NCBI GenBank assembly: GCA_947522695.1
Contig: CANNTX010000013.1
Coordinates: 1-27,697, forward strand
Length of the DNA stretch: 27,697 nucleotides
Source of the DNA: an uncultured Bacilli bacterium
GTDB lineage: Bacteria; Bacillota_I; Bacilli_A; RF39; UBA660
Reading direction: 5' to 3'
Position 1 is the first letter of the stretch. Every line of letters begins with the position of its first letter. Shown here piece by piece: positions 15,090-22,184 of this stretch. The notes beneath the pieces are model-generated. The model worked only from the letters and a program-made list of their open reading frames with translations. It was not told the origin of the DNA and ran no database searches. The translations under genes were made by a program, and so were the position numbers.

Positions 15090-16438
15090 CTAGTTATAAC
15101 TATTTTGATTGTTGATACTTTAGGTATCAATTTTACTCTAACGTCATCTGATGTTACTTTTACTTCTACTTCATGAGTTCCAGCTGTCAATCCACTTAAA
15201 TCTACTGTTGCAATTATCTTAGTTTGATCAAATGAGTTAAGAACACTTTCTACTCCTTTTGCTATAACAGTTACGGTATTGTCATATCCGCTTGCTATAC
15301 CAGCAGTATACCCATTTGCTAAATTTGTATGTTCAATACCAATACCTTCGAACTCTTTACTTATTTCTTGTTCTAATTTGATATCAACATTTGTTGTTGT
15401 TTCTGACATATACCTTACACCAGATGGTTTTGTTAGGGTTACAGCAACTGTTTTATTTTCAGATAAATCATCAACTGATAATGATGCTTCAATATATTGT
15501 AAGTTTTTAATTGCTTCTTCATCGCCATATACACTTACCTTTTGAATTGAAGATGTTAAACTACTGATAGCATAACCATTTTTTAAGTTTCCAGTTGTAG
15601 TTACTTTAACTGGTAATTCAGCATAATATGAATCAACAACTACTGATGCATTAATTTTAGCTGGTACTGTTTCGACATTTTCAATAATGCTTCCATCACT
15701 AGCATAAGCAACTAGAATTATTGAATCAATTGTAAATGTTCCTTTTTCAGTTAAGTTAGCTGCTTTTAAATCTATAAGTGCTTTAACTTTAGCTATTTTA
15801 TTTAAAGTTTCTTCTGAACCTCTTACATAGACACTATTACGATCTAATTTAACACTCTTAATACTTAATTTTTTGTTTAATTTATCTTCATTAAGTAGGT
15901 CATATTCAATATTCTTTTCGCTGCTAACTTTTTTACTTATCTTAACATTTATAGTACTTGGATCTAATTTATAGTTGACACTATCGATGTTATGATTATA
16001 TTTTAATTTTACTTTATATGTTCCAGGTTTATAATCACTTAAATCTAAAACAACTTCATGTTCTCCAATTTGTTTTGCAAGATATAAATCACTTTTTCGT
16101 CCAATTAATGTTATATCTACTGATTTTGGAACCCCTTCAACTACATAAGCTTCTTCATTATAAATTACGTTAACTTTTTGATCGGATAATATTTCTGCTT
16201 CATCGCTTAATAAATTAATAGATTTTGTATCAATTAAAACAAATACTATTATGGCACAAAATAGTGATATATATATTAAAACATTTGGTCTATTTAATAT
16301 TCTTTCTATTTTACCGCTATTGTTTCTTGATAATTCATTTATTCTATATACTAATCTACTTATGGGAACAACTATGTATTTATCAATCAATGAATAAATA
16401 AATTTAAATAATTTAATGATAGGTTTAAATATCTTCAT
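15083..16438 (-). CDS. cdaR: YbbR-domain regulator of diadenylate cyclase
   Basis: This protein is anchored by one span (about 53-70, VLIYISLFCAIIVFVLID) after a basic cytoplasmic start. About 380 external residues follow, made of several YbbR domains, with repeated patterns such as PVKVTTTGNLKNGYAI and EIVLDLSDYKPGTYKVKL. In Bacilli, CdaR binds and tunes the membrane cyclase CdaA. The start overlaps the cdaA stop by 14 nt, so the two are co-translated. A phosphohexomutase follows two genes later rather than directly. Confidence 0.93.
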   Translation of the reverse strand: MKIFKPIIKLFKFIYSLIDKYIVVPISRLVYRINELSRNNSGKIERILNRPNVLIYISLFCAIIVFVLIDTKSINLLSDEAEILSDQKVNVIYNEEAYVVEGVPKSVDITLIGRKSDLYLAKQIGEHEVVLDLSDYKPGTYKVKLKYNHNIDSVNYKLDPSTINVKISKKVSSEKNIEYDLLNEDKLNKKLSIKSVKLDRNSVYVRGSEETLNKIAKVKALIDLKAANLTEKGTFTIDSIILVAYASDGSIIENVETVPAKINASVVVDSYYAELPVKVTTTGNLKNGYAISSLTSSIQKVSVYGDEEAIKNLQYIEASLSVDDLSENKTVAVTLTKPSGVRYMSETTTNVDIKLEQEISKEFEGIGIEHTNLANGYTAGIASGYDNTVTVIAKGVESVLNSFDQTKIIATVDLSGLTAGTHEVEVKVTSDDVRVKLIPKVSTIKIVITRR

Positions 16439-17243
16439 CAGAATTTACCTCCTCATCAGCATCATAGAATACATCCATTTTTGGTTTTAATTCGTCTAAT
16501 AGCATTAATTTAAATTCTTCTAATGTTAGATTATAATTTAAATAATTATCTACTGCTATACTGATTCTACCTGTTTCTTCAGATACTACTAAAGCAATAG
16601 CATCTGTTTCTTCAGCTACTCCTAAAGCGGCTCTATGTCTAGTTCCTAATTTTTTACTAACATTAGGATTCATACTTGTTTTGAAAACAGCTCCGGCACA
16701 AGTTAATTTGTCTCCTTGAATAATTACTCCACCATCATGTAATGGGTTATTTGGGAAAAATATAGCTTCTAAAAGTGGGGCTGTTATGTCTGAATATATT
16801 TTGTTTGCAGGTGCAATATAGTCTTGTAATGAAACGTTTCTTTCAATAACTATTAAAGCTCCAATACGATTTCTTTTTAAATATTCAACTGCACTTACAA
16901 TTTCAAAAACAACTTTTTCTCTTTCATCAACTGTTAAAACTTTATGTCTTCCTAGTAATTGACTTCTTCCAATGCTTTCTAGAATATTTCTGATTTCTGG
17001 TTGAAAAATAATTATTAGGGCAAGTGGTCCCCAAGAAATAACATATTCAAGTAGCATACCTATTGTATATAAATCAAGTAAATTACTAATTATTTTGATT
17101 GCTATTAATAAAGCTGCTCCTTTAAATATAAGGACTAACTTTATATTATTTTTTAAGTTTTTTAATAAATAATAGAACATAAGCCATACAAGGCTGATGT
17201 CAATTATTTTGGTAATTATACTCCATATAGATGTAAATGTCAC
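16425..17243 (-). CDS. cdaA: Membrane diadenylate cyclase CdaA (DisA_N domain)
   Basis: It makes cyclic di-AMP, the osmotic and cell-wall second messenger, from two ATP. The 272 residues hold three N-terminal membrane spans (about 10-80) and then the cyclase domain. RHR is present at 202-204 (LGTRHRAALG). The usual Asp-Gly-Ala reads Asp-Gly-Gly at 170-172 (LHDGGVII). GTG 17243 is the start because AAGGAGAG lies 7 nt upstream; the nearby ATG is out of frame. The gene has its own promoter with an extended -10 and overlaps cdaR. Confidence 0.95.
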   Translation of the reverse strand: MTFTSIWSIITKIIDISLVWLMFYYLLKNLKNNIKLVLIFKGAALLIAIKIISNLLDLYTIGMLLEYVISWGPLALIIIFQPEIRNILESIGRSQLLGRHKVLTVDEREKVVFEIVSAVEYLKRNRIGALIVIERNVSLQDYIAPANKIYSDITAPLLEAIFFPNNPLHDGGVIIQGDKLTCAGAVFKTSMNPNVSKKLGTRHRAALGVAEETDAIALVVSEETGRISIAVDNYLNYNLTLEEFKLMLLDELKPKMDVFYDADEEVNSDEDI

Positions 17244-17268
17244 AATTCATCTCTCCTTACTTCTTATT

Positions 17269-17277
17269 AGTATAACA
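17269..17277 (-). promoter_or_regulatory. Extended -10 promoter of cdaA
   Basis: On the minus strand TGT precedes TATACT (17274-17269). No good -35 box lies 17 bp upstream, which is typical of extended -10 promoters. The start codon is 25 nt downstream of the box. Confidence 0.5.
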
Positions 17278-17305
17278 TTTAAGATATAAAAATACTATAA
17301 ACGTT

Positions 17306-17536
17306 TTATTTTAAATTATTTAAATCAATATTTTTATCTTTTTTGTTAGTTGATTCTTTGGTATCTTTTGGAACATCAATTTTAGGTTTGATATCTTCTG
17401 TAATATCTTCTTTTAAGATATCCTTTTCTTTGCTATCTTTATTTTTACTATGATCAACAATATAACCAATTATAGCAAAAACAACAAAACTTCCTAAAGT
17501 TAACACTAATAAAAGATTTTCTTTAATAAATTCCAT
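17306..17536 (-). CDS. Small single-span membrane protein
   Basis: The 76 residues consist of one N-terminal span (about 7-27, NLLLVLTLGSFVVFAIIGYI) and a charged Lys/Asp/Glu tail with a Pro-containing middle (IKPKIDVPKDT). No family is recognised. A very good AGGAGG ribosome binding site lies 7 nt before the ATG. It follows the DUF3048 gene by 35 nt on the same strand and precedes the cdaA promoter. It may be a small accessory membrane protein. Confidence 0.75.
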   Translation of the reverse strand: MEFIKENLLLVLTLGSFVVFAIIGYIVDHSKNKDSKEKDILKEDITEDIKPKIDVPKDTKESTNKKDKNIDLNNLK

Positions 17537-17571
17537 TTTATTCCTCCTATTATATTATATATTTATTACTA

Positions 17572-18612
17572 CTAAGATATAGCAAGTGTTTGATTGTTAG
17601 GCATTATTTGAATAAAAGTGTTGCCGTCATTTACTTGAATTTCTTTACCATTATTGTATTTATAAACTGTTGCAGAACTACGAGAATCTTTCTTCCAAGT
17701 AATTGGTACAGCATATCCATTACTAATATAGTAACCTGTTCCTGTTCCAACATTATCAATAGTTTGTCTTCCTTTATCATCACCTTGAATGTTACTATAT
17801 TTAACTTTATAAACAATTATATTTTTAACTGTTAATTGTTTTCCAGTTACATAGTCATTTTGACTCTTATTATTTACGCTTCTTAAATAAATATTTTTGT
17901 CTGTGTCATATTCATAATTCGTTGTTGTGTTACTTGAATATTTAATGTCTACTTTATTTGCTGGAATAGCACCTTCCATTTGAGATATATCAATATTATC
18001 AACACTATAATTAAGTAATAAATCTTTATTTCTTTCAGTGCGTTTAGATCTTATTCCTTTACCTAGTTTTTCAATATTTGTAAATAAGGTGAATTCATAG
18101 GTTTTTGATGCTGATTTATCGCGCCATCCAGTGGTTGACTCATTTACTTCAATGCGATCAACTCCTAATTTTGACCAATCCTCTCTAGCTTGTGGACTAT
18201 AACCATGATGAACATATATTGCATCATTTTCTAATGCATAATCTAAATAATAGTGTCTTGCGCTTCTTATAGATCCAATTCTTTCAGTTGTTTGATCTAG
18301 AAATAAAGCTAAATATCTTGTTATGCCACCTTCAACCATCAATTCATAAACCATGTATGCATCTTGAAGACCTGATTGTAGCTTACGAGCTCCTTCAACA
18401 TTATTAATCATTACAGCATATGGTCTACTTTTAGATTCTTCATTAACAATGTTTAACTTCTTTATGGTTGTTGTAGTTGTTGAATTATTGTTTTCATTAT
18501 TATTTTTATTCTTTTTAGATGTTGTCAAATAAATTAATGTTCCTAATAATGCGACAACAACTAAAACGATAATTATTAATAAATATTCTTTTTTTATTTT
18601 CTTACTTTTCAT
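17572..18612 (-). CDS. DUF3048-domain membrane-anchored protein (YerB-like)
   Basis: One N-terminal span (EYLLIIIVLVVVALLGTLIYL) is followed by an Asn/Thr linker. The DUF3048 core follows with SRPYAVMINNVEGARKLQSGL, YELMVEGGITRYLALF, IGSIRSARHYYLDYA and VHHGYSPQA. The C-terminal part (RQTIDNVGTGTGYYISNG, QIMPNN) fits the second DUF3048 domain. The protein acts outside the membrane; its biochemical role is not established. I chose ATG 18612 (MKSKK) over the upstream in-frame ATG at 18642 because GTAGGAG lies 8 nt before 18612 and nothing suitable precedes 18642. Confidence 0.88.
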   Translation of the reverse strand: MKSKKIKKEYLLIIIVLVVVALLGTLIYLTTSKKNKNNNENNNSTTTTTIKKLNIVNEESKSRPYAVMINNVEGARKLQSGLQDAYMVYELMVEGGITRYLALFLDQTTERIGSIRSARHYYLDYALENDAIYVHHGYSPQAREDWSKLGVDRIEVNESTTGWRDKSASKTYEFTLFTNIEKLGKGIRSKRTERNKDLLLNYSVDNIDISQMEGAIPANKVDIKYSSNTTTNYEYDTDKNIYLRSVNNKSQNDYVTGKQLTVKNIIVYKVKYSNIQGDDKGRQTIDNVGTGTGYYISNGYAVPITWKKDSRSSATVYKYNNGKEIQVNDGNTFIQIMPNNQTLAIS

Positions 18613-18669
18613 TTTTAAATCTCCTACTATTAATGATAACATAATTAAAATTTTTTTAAAACCATATTT

Positions 18670-18704
18670 TTTACATTGTAAATAAAATAATGATTTGATA
18701 TACT
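18670..18704 (+). promoter_or_regulatory. Promoter of the surface-protein paralogue, with a 13-bp palindrome at the -35
   Basis: TTGTAA (18676-18681), a 17-bp spacer and TATACT (18699-18704) preceded by TGA form a strong extended -10 promoter. TTTACATTGTAAA (18670-18682) is a perfect palindrome around one base and covers the -35, so it may bind a regulator. It also lies upstream of the divergent DUF3048 gene. Confidence 0.6.
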
Positions 18705-18720
18705 ATTTTTGGTGATTGTT

Positions 18721-19860
18721 ATGGATTTGTTAAAAAAATTTTGGGAGAATCCTTTAATAAAAAAATTAATTATTGGAACAGGAATCTTTTTATTAATTAT
18801 AATTTTTTTAATGATATTTGTTTCTTGTTCAAGCAAAGGAAAAATATATTCTTATAATGAGATTGAGAAAATATTAATTCAAAAGACTAAGGCAGCTTAT
18901 GGAAAAGGTAGTAACTTACCAGGTTTAAATCAAAAAATAGATATTAGTATTGAAGAATTAGTAAATAAAGGGTTAGTTAAAACTATAAATGAATATACTC
19001 AAGATGAAACTACTAGTTGTTCTGCTAAGGTAACCATTTATAATAATAACGGATATTATTTATATGAGCCAAATATAAATTGTGGAGAAAAATATAAAAC
19101 TAAAACATTACAAGAAACTTTAATTAAGGATAGTTTAGTTGAAACTGGTAATGGTTTATATAAAGTTGATGATGAATATATTTTTAAAGGTGACAACGTT
19201 AAAAATTATATAAAATTAAATGATGTATTATATAGAATTGTTTCTATTAATTCTGATGGTAGTGTTAGATTAATGGAAAATAAAAAGAATTCAGAAAGCA
19301 CTATGACTACATGGGATGATAGATATAATACTGACAAACAATATAATGCTGGAATAAATAATTATTCAGCTAATGGTTTAAATAGTAGAATTAAAGATAA
19401 AATTCATAGTATTTATGAAGGTGATACTTATACTGATGATGTTAAAGCATATTTTATTAATAAAGAAAGTTGTATAGGAAAAAGAAGTATTAATGAACTA
19501 GAAAATACGGGAATTTATGAATGTGCAGTAAAATCAGAATCTTATCCTATTTCAATTTTAGCATTATATGAATATTCGAGGGCTAGTTTAGATCCTAATT
19601 GCACAGGATTTGTAAACTCATCTTGTACTAATTATAATTATTTCACTAGTATTTCTAATGGGTTTTGGACTTTAACAGCTGATAAAGATACTAGCTACAA
19701 AGCTTATAAGATTTCTGGTGGATCTGTTATGAAATCGAATGCAAGTAATCCAGCATATTTATTAATTGTAATTAATATAAATGGAAATACGGTTATTAAT
19801 TCAGAAGGTAATGGTTCCGAGAATAATCCTTACATAATAAATATGGGAAAAACAAAATAA
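18721..19860 (+). CDS. Membrane-anchored surface protein, paralogue of the protein at 7057-8775
   Basis: The protein has 379 residues from ATG 18721. This start is chosen because GGTGATT lies just upstream and the 5' TTG and GTG codons at 18709 and 18712 have no ribosome binding site. A hydrophobic anchor (about 15-33) ends in FVSCSSKG, which could be a late lipobox but is more likely a plain anchor. The C-terminal domain shares NYIKLNDVLYRIVSI, FWTLTAD and GNGSENNPYI with the 572-residue surface protein. Six Cys residues may pair. Its equivalent of the variable-like patch (about 19665-19760) has ordinary AT-rich codons. The leader is only about 10 nt. The ligand is unknown. Confidence 0.82.
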   Translation: MDLLKKFWENPLIKKLIIGTGIFLLIIIFLMIFVSCSSKGKIYSYNEIEKILIQKTKAAYGKGSNLPGLNQKIDISIEELVNKGLVKTINEYTQDETTSCSAKVTIYNNNGYYLYEPNINCGEKYKTKTLQETLIKDSLVETGNGLYKVDDEYIFKGDNVKNYIKLNDVLYRIVSINSDGSVRLMENKKNSESTMTTWDDRYNTDKQYNAGINNYSANGLNSRIKDKIHSIYEGDTYTDDVKAYFINKESCIGKRSINELENTGIYECAVKSESYPISILALYEYSRASLDPNCTGFVNSSCTNYNYFTSISNGFWTLTADKDTSYKAYKISGGSVMKSNASNPAYLLIVININGNTVINSEGNGSENNPYIINMGKTK

Positions 19861-19868
19861 TTAATTAG

Positions 19869-19900
19869 AAAGTCATTTCTTAAAATAGAAATGATTTTTT
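19869..19900 (+). terminator. Intrinsic terminator after the plus-strand surface-protein gene
   Basis: AAAGTCATTTCT (19869-19880) pairs with AGAAATGATTTT (19887-19898), allowing one G-U, across a 6-nt loop. A T run to 19900 follows. Confidence 0.8.
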
Positions 19901-19916
19901 CGTTATAAAAAAAGAT

Positions 19917-20111
19917 TTAATTATATTTAATTAAACCTTTATCTACTTCCTCTAATGCTCTACCTAACTCTTTTTTATTATGATACTCATTTTCTGGAAG
20001 TTGGTAGTGTCCAGTTTCTTTCATCTGAATACTTCTTTTTGCTATGATATGTACTAACTTATATTTTGAATCAACATAATTTAGTATTTTATCAATTGAC
20101 GGATATAGCAT
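19917..20111 (-). CDS. rpoZ: RNA polymerase omega subunit
   Basis: Omega helps fold and stabilise the beta-prime subunit of RNA polymerase. The 64 residues start MLYPSIDKILNYVDSKYKLV and contain the conserved IIAKRS and LGRALEEVDKG motifs. The length is typical of Firmicutes omega. GAGGAGAG lies 5-6 nt before the ATG. Omega is often near gmk and priA, but here it lies alone downstream of the CotD-like gene. An all A-T 8-bp hairpin overlaps the stop and runs into a U tract, giving a weak terminator. Confidence 0.93.
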   Translation of the reverse strand: MLYPSIDKILNYVDSKYKLVHIIAKRSIQMKETGHYQLPENEYHNKKELGRALEEVDKGLIKYN

Positions 20112-20173
20112 ATTTTATCTCTCCTCTATGATATAAATATACTACATAATTTTGGATAAAAATATATTTTAGT

Positions 20174-20193
20174 AAATAAGTGTACACTTATTT
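20174..20193. promoter_or_regulatory. Perfect 20-bp palindrome between cotD-like and rpoZ
   Basis: AAATAAGTGTACACTTATTT has no central loop. It lies 11 nt downstream of the CotD-like stop and about 60 nt upstream of rpoZ. With no U tract on either side it looks more like an operator than a terminator, though a cruciform-type 3' hairpin is possible. Confidence 0.55.
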
Positions 20194-20204
20194 TACAATA
20201 TTAA

Positions 20205-20477
20205 TTATCTGCATTTACAACTATCGTCATATACATTACATATTTCATCTTCTTCCGAACAAGTGAAACATGGAGTGCATGTATGATGATAAATGTGATG
20301 ATTAATTATTCTTGTATGAACTGGTTTAACATGTTTTACTTCATGACATATTTCACGATGGCATACTCTTTCACATGGACATTCATAAATTGGTGCTGAC
20401 ATTTGATCAGTCATATATGGTGTATTCATCATTTGATCGTTCATCATAAAATCGTCAACGCATCTTTTTTCCTTCAT
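20205..20477 (-). CDS. CotD-like spore coat family protein (His/Cys-rich)
   Basis: The 90 residues have a Met/Asn-rich start. The core reads CPCERVCHREICHEVKHVKP and VHTRIINHHIYHHTC, with TPCFTC and a CKC end. The VKPVHTRIINHHIYHH stretch is the CotD-family pattern. The Cys and His density suggests metal binding or disulfide cross-linking. Family members are inner spore coat proteins in Bacillus, but no sporulation gene is visible here, so the role in this organism is open. The ATG lies 2 nt behind a hairpin whose loop carries the only ribosome binding site (GAAAGGA), 13 nt from the start. Upstream on the same strand is the Asn-tract surface protein. Confidence 0.7.
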   Translation of the reverse strand: MKEKRCVDDFMMNDQMMNTPYMTDQMSAPIYECPCERVCHREICHEVKHVKPVHTRIINHHIYHHTCTPCFTCSEEDEICNVYDDSCKCR

Positions 20478-20479
20478 AA

Positions 20480-20508
20480 AAAATACACTATCCTTTCTAG
20501 TGTATTTT
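20480..20508 (-). terminator. Terminator-like hairpin with ribosome binding site in the loop, before the CotD-like ATG
   Basis: AAAATACACTA and TAGTGTATTTT form a perfect 11-bp stem with loop GAAAGGA. A U run follows and then ATG 20477. It lies 21 nt after the stop of the upstream surface-protein gene and could terminate its transcript while controlling the next gene. A possible -10 (TAAAAT, 20509-20504) overlaps the 5' arm. Confidence 0.65.
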
Positions 20509-20528
20509 ATGTTTAATTTTAATTTAGG

Positions 20529-21329
20529 TTATTTTCTTTTAGATAAATATTTGCCTTTATGTTTTCCTTGATTTAAATATATAGCTGTAGTTGCTGCGAT
20601 TCCTAGTCCACTTGCTACCATTATGCCGGCGCATTCATATATAGGACTGTCATCACCGGTTTTTGGAACATCATTTTTTCCAGGTTCTGTTGGAGTAGTA
20701 GGCTTTGTTGGTTCTGTCGGTGTATTTTCATATGTTTTTTTAGTAGTAGCATCACAACCCTTATTAGTACAATGATATGTTATTTCATAACCATTTGATG
20801 TAATTGTTTTAGTTCCGCCGTCCCATTTATGTCCTGGGGCAGGTATTTCATAATGTCTTATTTCTTTAGCTCCACACTTTTCACAATAATATACTTCATC
20901 ATAAGATCCACTTTCAGTACATGATGGTGTTTTTTGATTTATGACATCATCAGCTACAGATGGATAAACATGTTTACATTCTACTGAGTTGCTACCATTA
21001 TTTTTTGTTTCTTTATTGTTATTATTGTTATTATTGTTATTATTGTTATTATTGTTATTGTCGTTATTGTTGTTATTGTTGTTATTGTTGTTATTGTTGT
21101 TATTGTTGTTATTGTTGTTATTGTTGTTATTGTTGTTATTATTGTTATTATTGTTATTATTGTTATTGTTGTTACTATCTGAATATCCAGGAACTAACTC
21201 ACTTATAGCACTATCTATATCAATAGGACTCATATCTACTTCATCAGCATAAGCAGTTAATTTTGGAGTTGTTAATAATACTCCTGCTAATGCGATTGCA
21301 TATAATCTTCTTTTTAAATTTTTATTCAT
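20529..21329 (-). CDS. Sortase-type surface protein with Cys motif and 53-residue Asn tract
   Basis: The 266 residues begin with a signal peptide (LYAIALAGVLLTTPKLTAYA). A short acidic segment ending SELVPGY follows, then residues 53-105, which are Asn except Asp90. A Cys/His module follows: KHVYPS, PSCTESGSYDEVYYCEKCGA, PAPGHKW and YHCTNKGCDA. A Pro/Thr linker leads to VPKTGDD (an LPXTG-like sorting signal), a membrane span and a basic tail. The Cys module resembles repeats common in Firmicutes surface proteins. It would be anchored to the cell wall. The adjacent gene 21421-22083 is a paralogue. The promoter is at 21362-21390. Confidence 0.85.
   Translation of the reverse strand: MNKNLKRRLYAIALAGVLLTTPKLTAYADEVDMSPIDIDSAISELVPGYSDSNNNNNNNNNNNNNNNNNNNNNNNNNNNNNNNNNNNNNDNNNNNNNNNNNNNNNKETKNNGSNSVECKHVYPSVADDVINQKTPSCTESGSYDEVYYCEKCGAKEIRHYEIPAPGHKWDGGTKTITSNGYEITYHCTNKGCDATTKKTYENTPTEPTKPTTPTEPGKNDVPKTGDDSPIYECAGIMVASGLGIAATTAIYLNQGKHKGKYLSKRK
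21015..21173 (-). repeat. Poly-Asn microsatellite (53 codons)
   Basis: The tract is 37 Asn codons, one Asp (GAC at 21060-21062), then 15 Asn codons. AAC and AAT alternate with a partial 9-bp period. Length change by slippage would keep the frame when it occurs in units of 3 or 9. Confidence 0.95.
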
Positions 21330-21361
21330 TTTTAAAACCCTCTTTCTTGATTACGTTTGAT

Positions 21362-21390
21362 ATTATAGCATATATTCTATAAAAATGCAA
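21362..21390 (-). promoter_or_regulatory. Extended -10 promoter of the Asn-tract surface-protein gene
   Basis: On the minus strand TTGCAT (21390-21385), 17 bp, then TGC and TATAAT (21367-21362). An AT-rich hairpin (21379-21400, arms ATAAAAATG and CATTTTTAT) overlaps the -35 and may also end the upstream transcript. Confidence 0.7.
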
Positions 21391-21420
21391 ACATTTTTAT
21401 GTTATTTGATTTTTCTTTAT

Positions 21421-22083
21421 TTATTTCTTTCCTAAATATTTGCCTTTATAAGGTTTATTTAGTTTTATTTTATCAATTTTTTTAATTTTAATTTTATTTA
21501 ATTTTTTTATTTTATGTGCCGCATACATACTTGTGCCAGCTATTCCCAACGAAGTTAAGGCGACTTTAATATTACTATTAGAATCATTATATTCAATTAT
21601 ATTATCATTTTGATTTTGATCAATATTATTATTTACTTGTTCGGTTGGGGCAACATAATTTACATGTTCAATAACTTCAGCATTACATCCATTATTTTGA
21701 CATCTATTAATAATATCATATCCGTTTTCATTAATATTTTCTATTGAAGCGTTACTCCAATTATGACCTAATGATTCGATTATTTTTGGCATCACTCTTG
21801 TTTCTCCACACTTAACGCAATAATATACCTCATCATAACTTCCATTTTCTGTACATGTTGGATTAATAAAATTAATTATCTTATCTGGATTTTCTTCATA
21901 TAAATGATAACAATTATTTTGATTATTATTTGATTCTGTATAATTTGGAACTAATTCACTTATGGCTTTTTCAACATCTATTGTTGTATCTACTTCTTCA
22001 GCATAAGCTTTCATTTTTGGAATAATAAATATAATTCCTGATAATGCTAAAGCATAGACTCTTCTTTTCAATTCTCTATTCAT
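21421..22083 (-). CDS. Paralogous Cys-motif surface protein lacking the Asn tract and sorting motif
   Basis: The 220 residues align end to end with the protein at 20529-21329. Shared parts are the signal peptide (RRVYALALSGIIFIIPKMKAYA), SELVPNYTESNNN, PTCTENGSYDEVYYCVKCGE, SLGHNW, CQNNGCNA, a late membrane span and the basic end KGKYLGKK. It has three Asn where the neighbour has a 53-residue tract. No PKTG sorting motif precedes the membrane span, and a Lys-rich helix (KIKKLNKIKIKK) is added after it. The protein may be retained by the membrane rather than the wall. GAGGGGGA lies 5 nt before the ATG. Confidence 0.82.
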   Translation of the reverse strand: MNRELKRRVYALALSGIIFIIPKMKAYAEEVDTTIDVEKAISELVPNYTESNNNQNNCYHLYEENPDKIINFINPTCTENGSYDEVYYCVKCGETRVMPKIIESLGHNWSNASIENINENGYDIINRCQNNGCNAEVIEHVNYVAPTEQVNNNIDQNQNDNIIEYNDSNSNIKVALTSLGIAGTSMYAAHKIKKLNKIKIKKIDKIKLNKPYKGKYLGKK

Positions 22084-22107
22084 AAAATCCCCCTCAAATG
22101 TATAGCT

Positions 22108-22136
22108 ATTGTACCATATATTTTATAAAACCGCAA
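22108..22136 (-). promoter_or_regulatory. Promoter of the second surface-protein paralogue
   Basis: On the minus strand TTGCGG (22136-22131), 17 bp, then TGG and TACAAT (22113-22108). The box positions and much of the spacer match the promoter at 21362-21390, so the duplication included the regulatory region. Confidence 0.65.
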
Positions 22137-22161
22137 ACATTTTTTTGCATTTTAAAATATA

Positions 22162-22179
22162 GATAATACAATTATTATC
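22162..22179 (-). terminator. Weak hairpin terminator after the acyltransferase operon
   Basis: GATAATA and TATTATC form a 7-bp stem with a 4-nt loop, 5 nt after the stop at 22185. The following tract is only TATATTTT on the minus strand. On the plus strand a T6 run follows. Confidence 0.4.
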
Positions 22180-22184
22180 ATTTT

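Noticed and set aside
17631..17835. Short open frames on both strands within the DUF3048 gene
   Set aside because: They are shadows of the DUF3048 coding region without ribosome binding sites.
18645..18836. Minus-strand open frame upstream of the DUF3048 gene
   Set aside because: It covers the divergent promoter and the start of the plus-strand surface-protein gene, is low complexity and has no ribosome binding site.
20960..21252. Plus-strand open frames rich in Cys/Tyr or Leu opposite the Asn tract
   Set aside because: They are translations of the reverse of the AAY repeat, with no ribosome binding site, and lie inside a convincing surface-protein gene.
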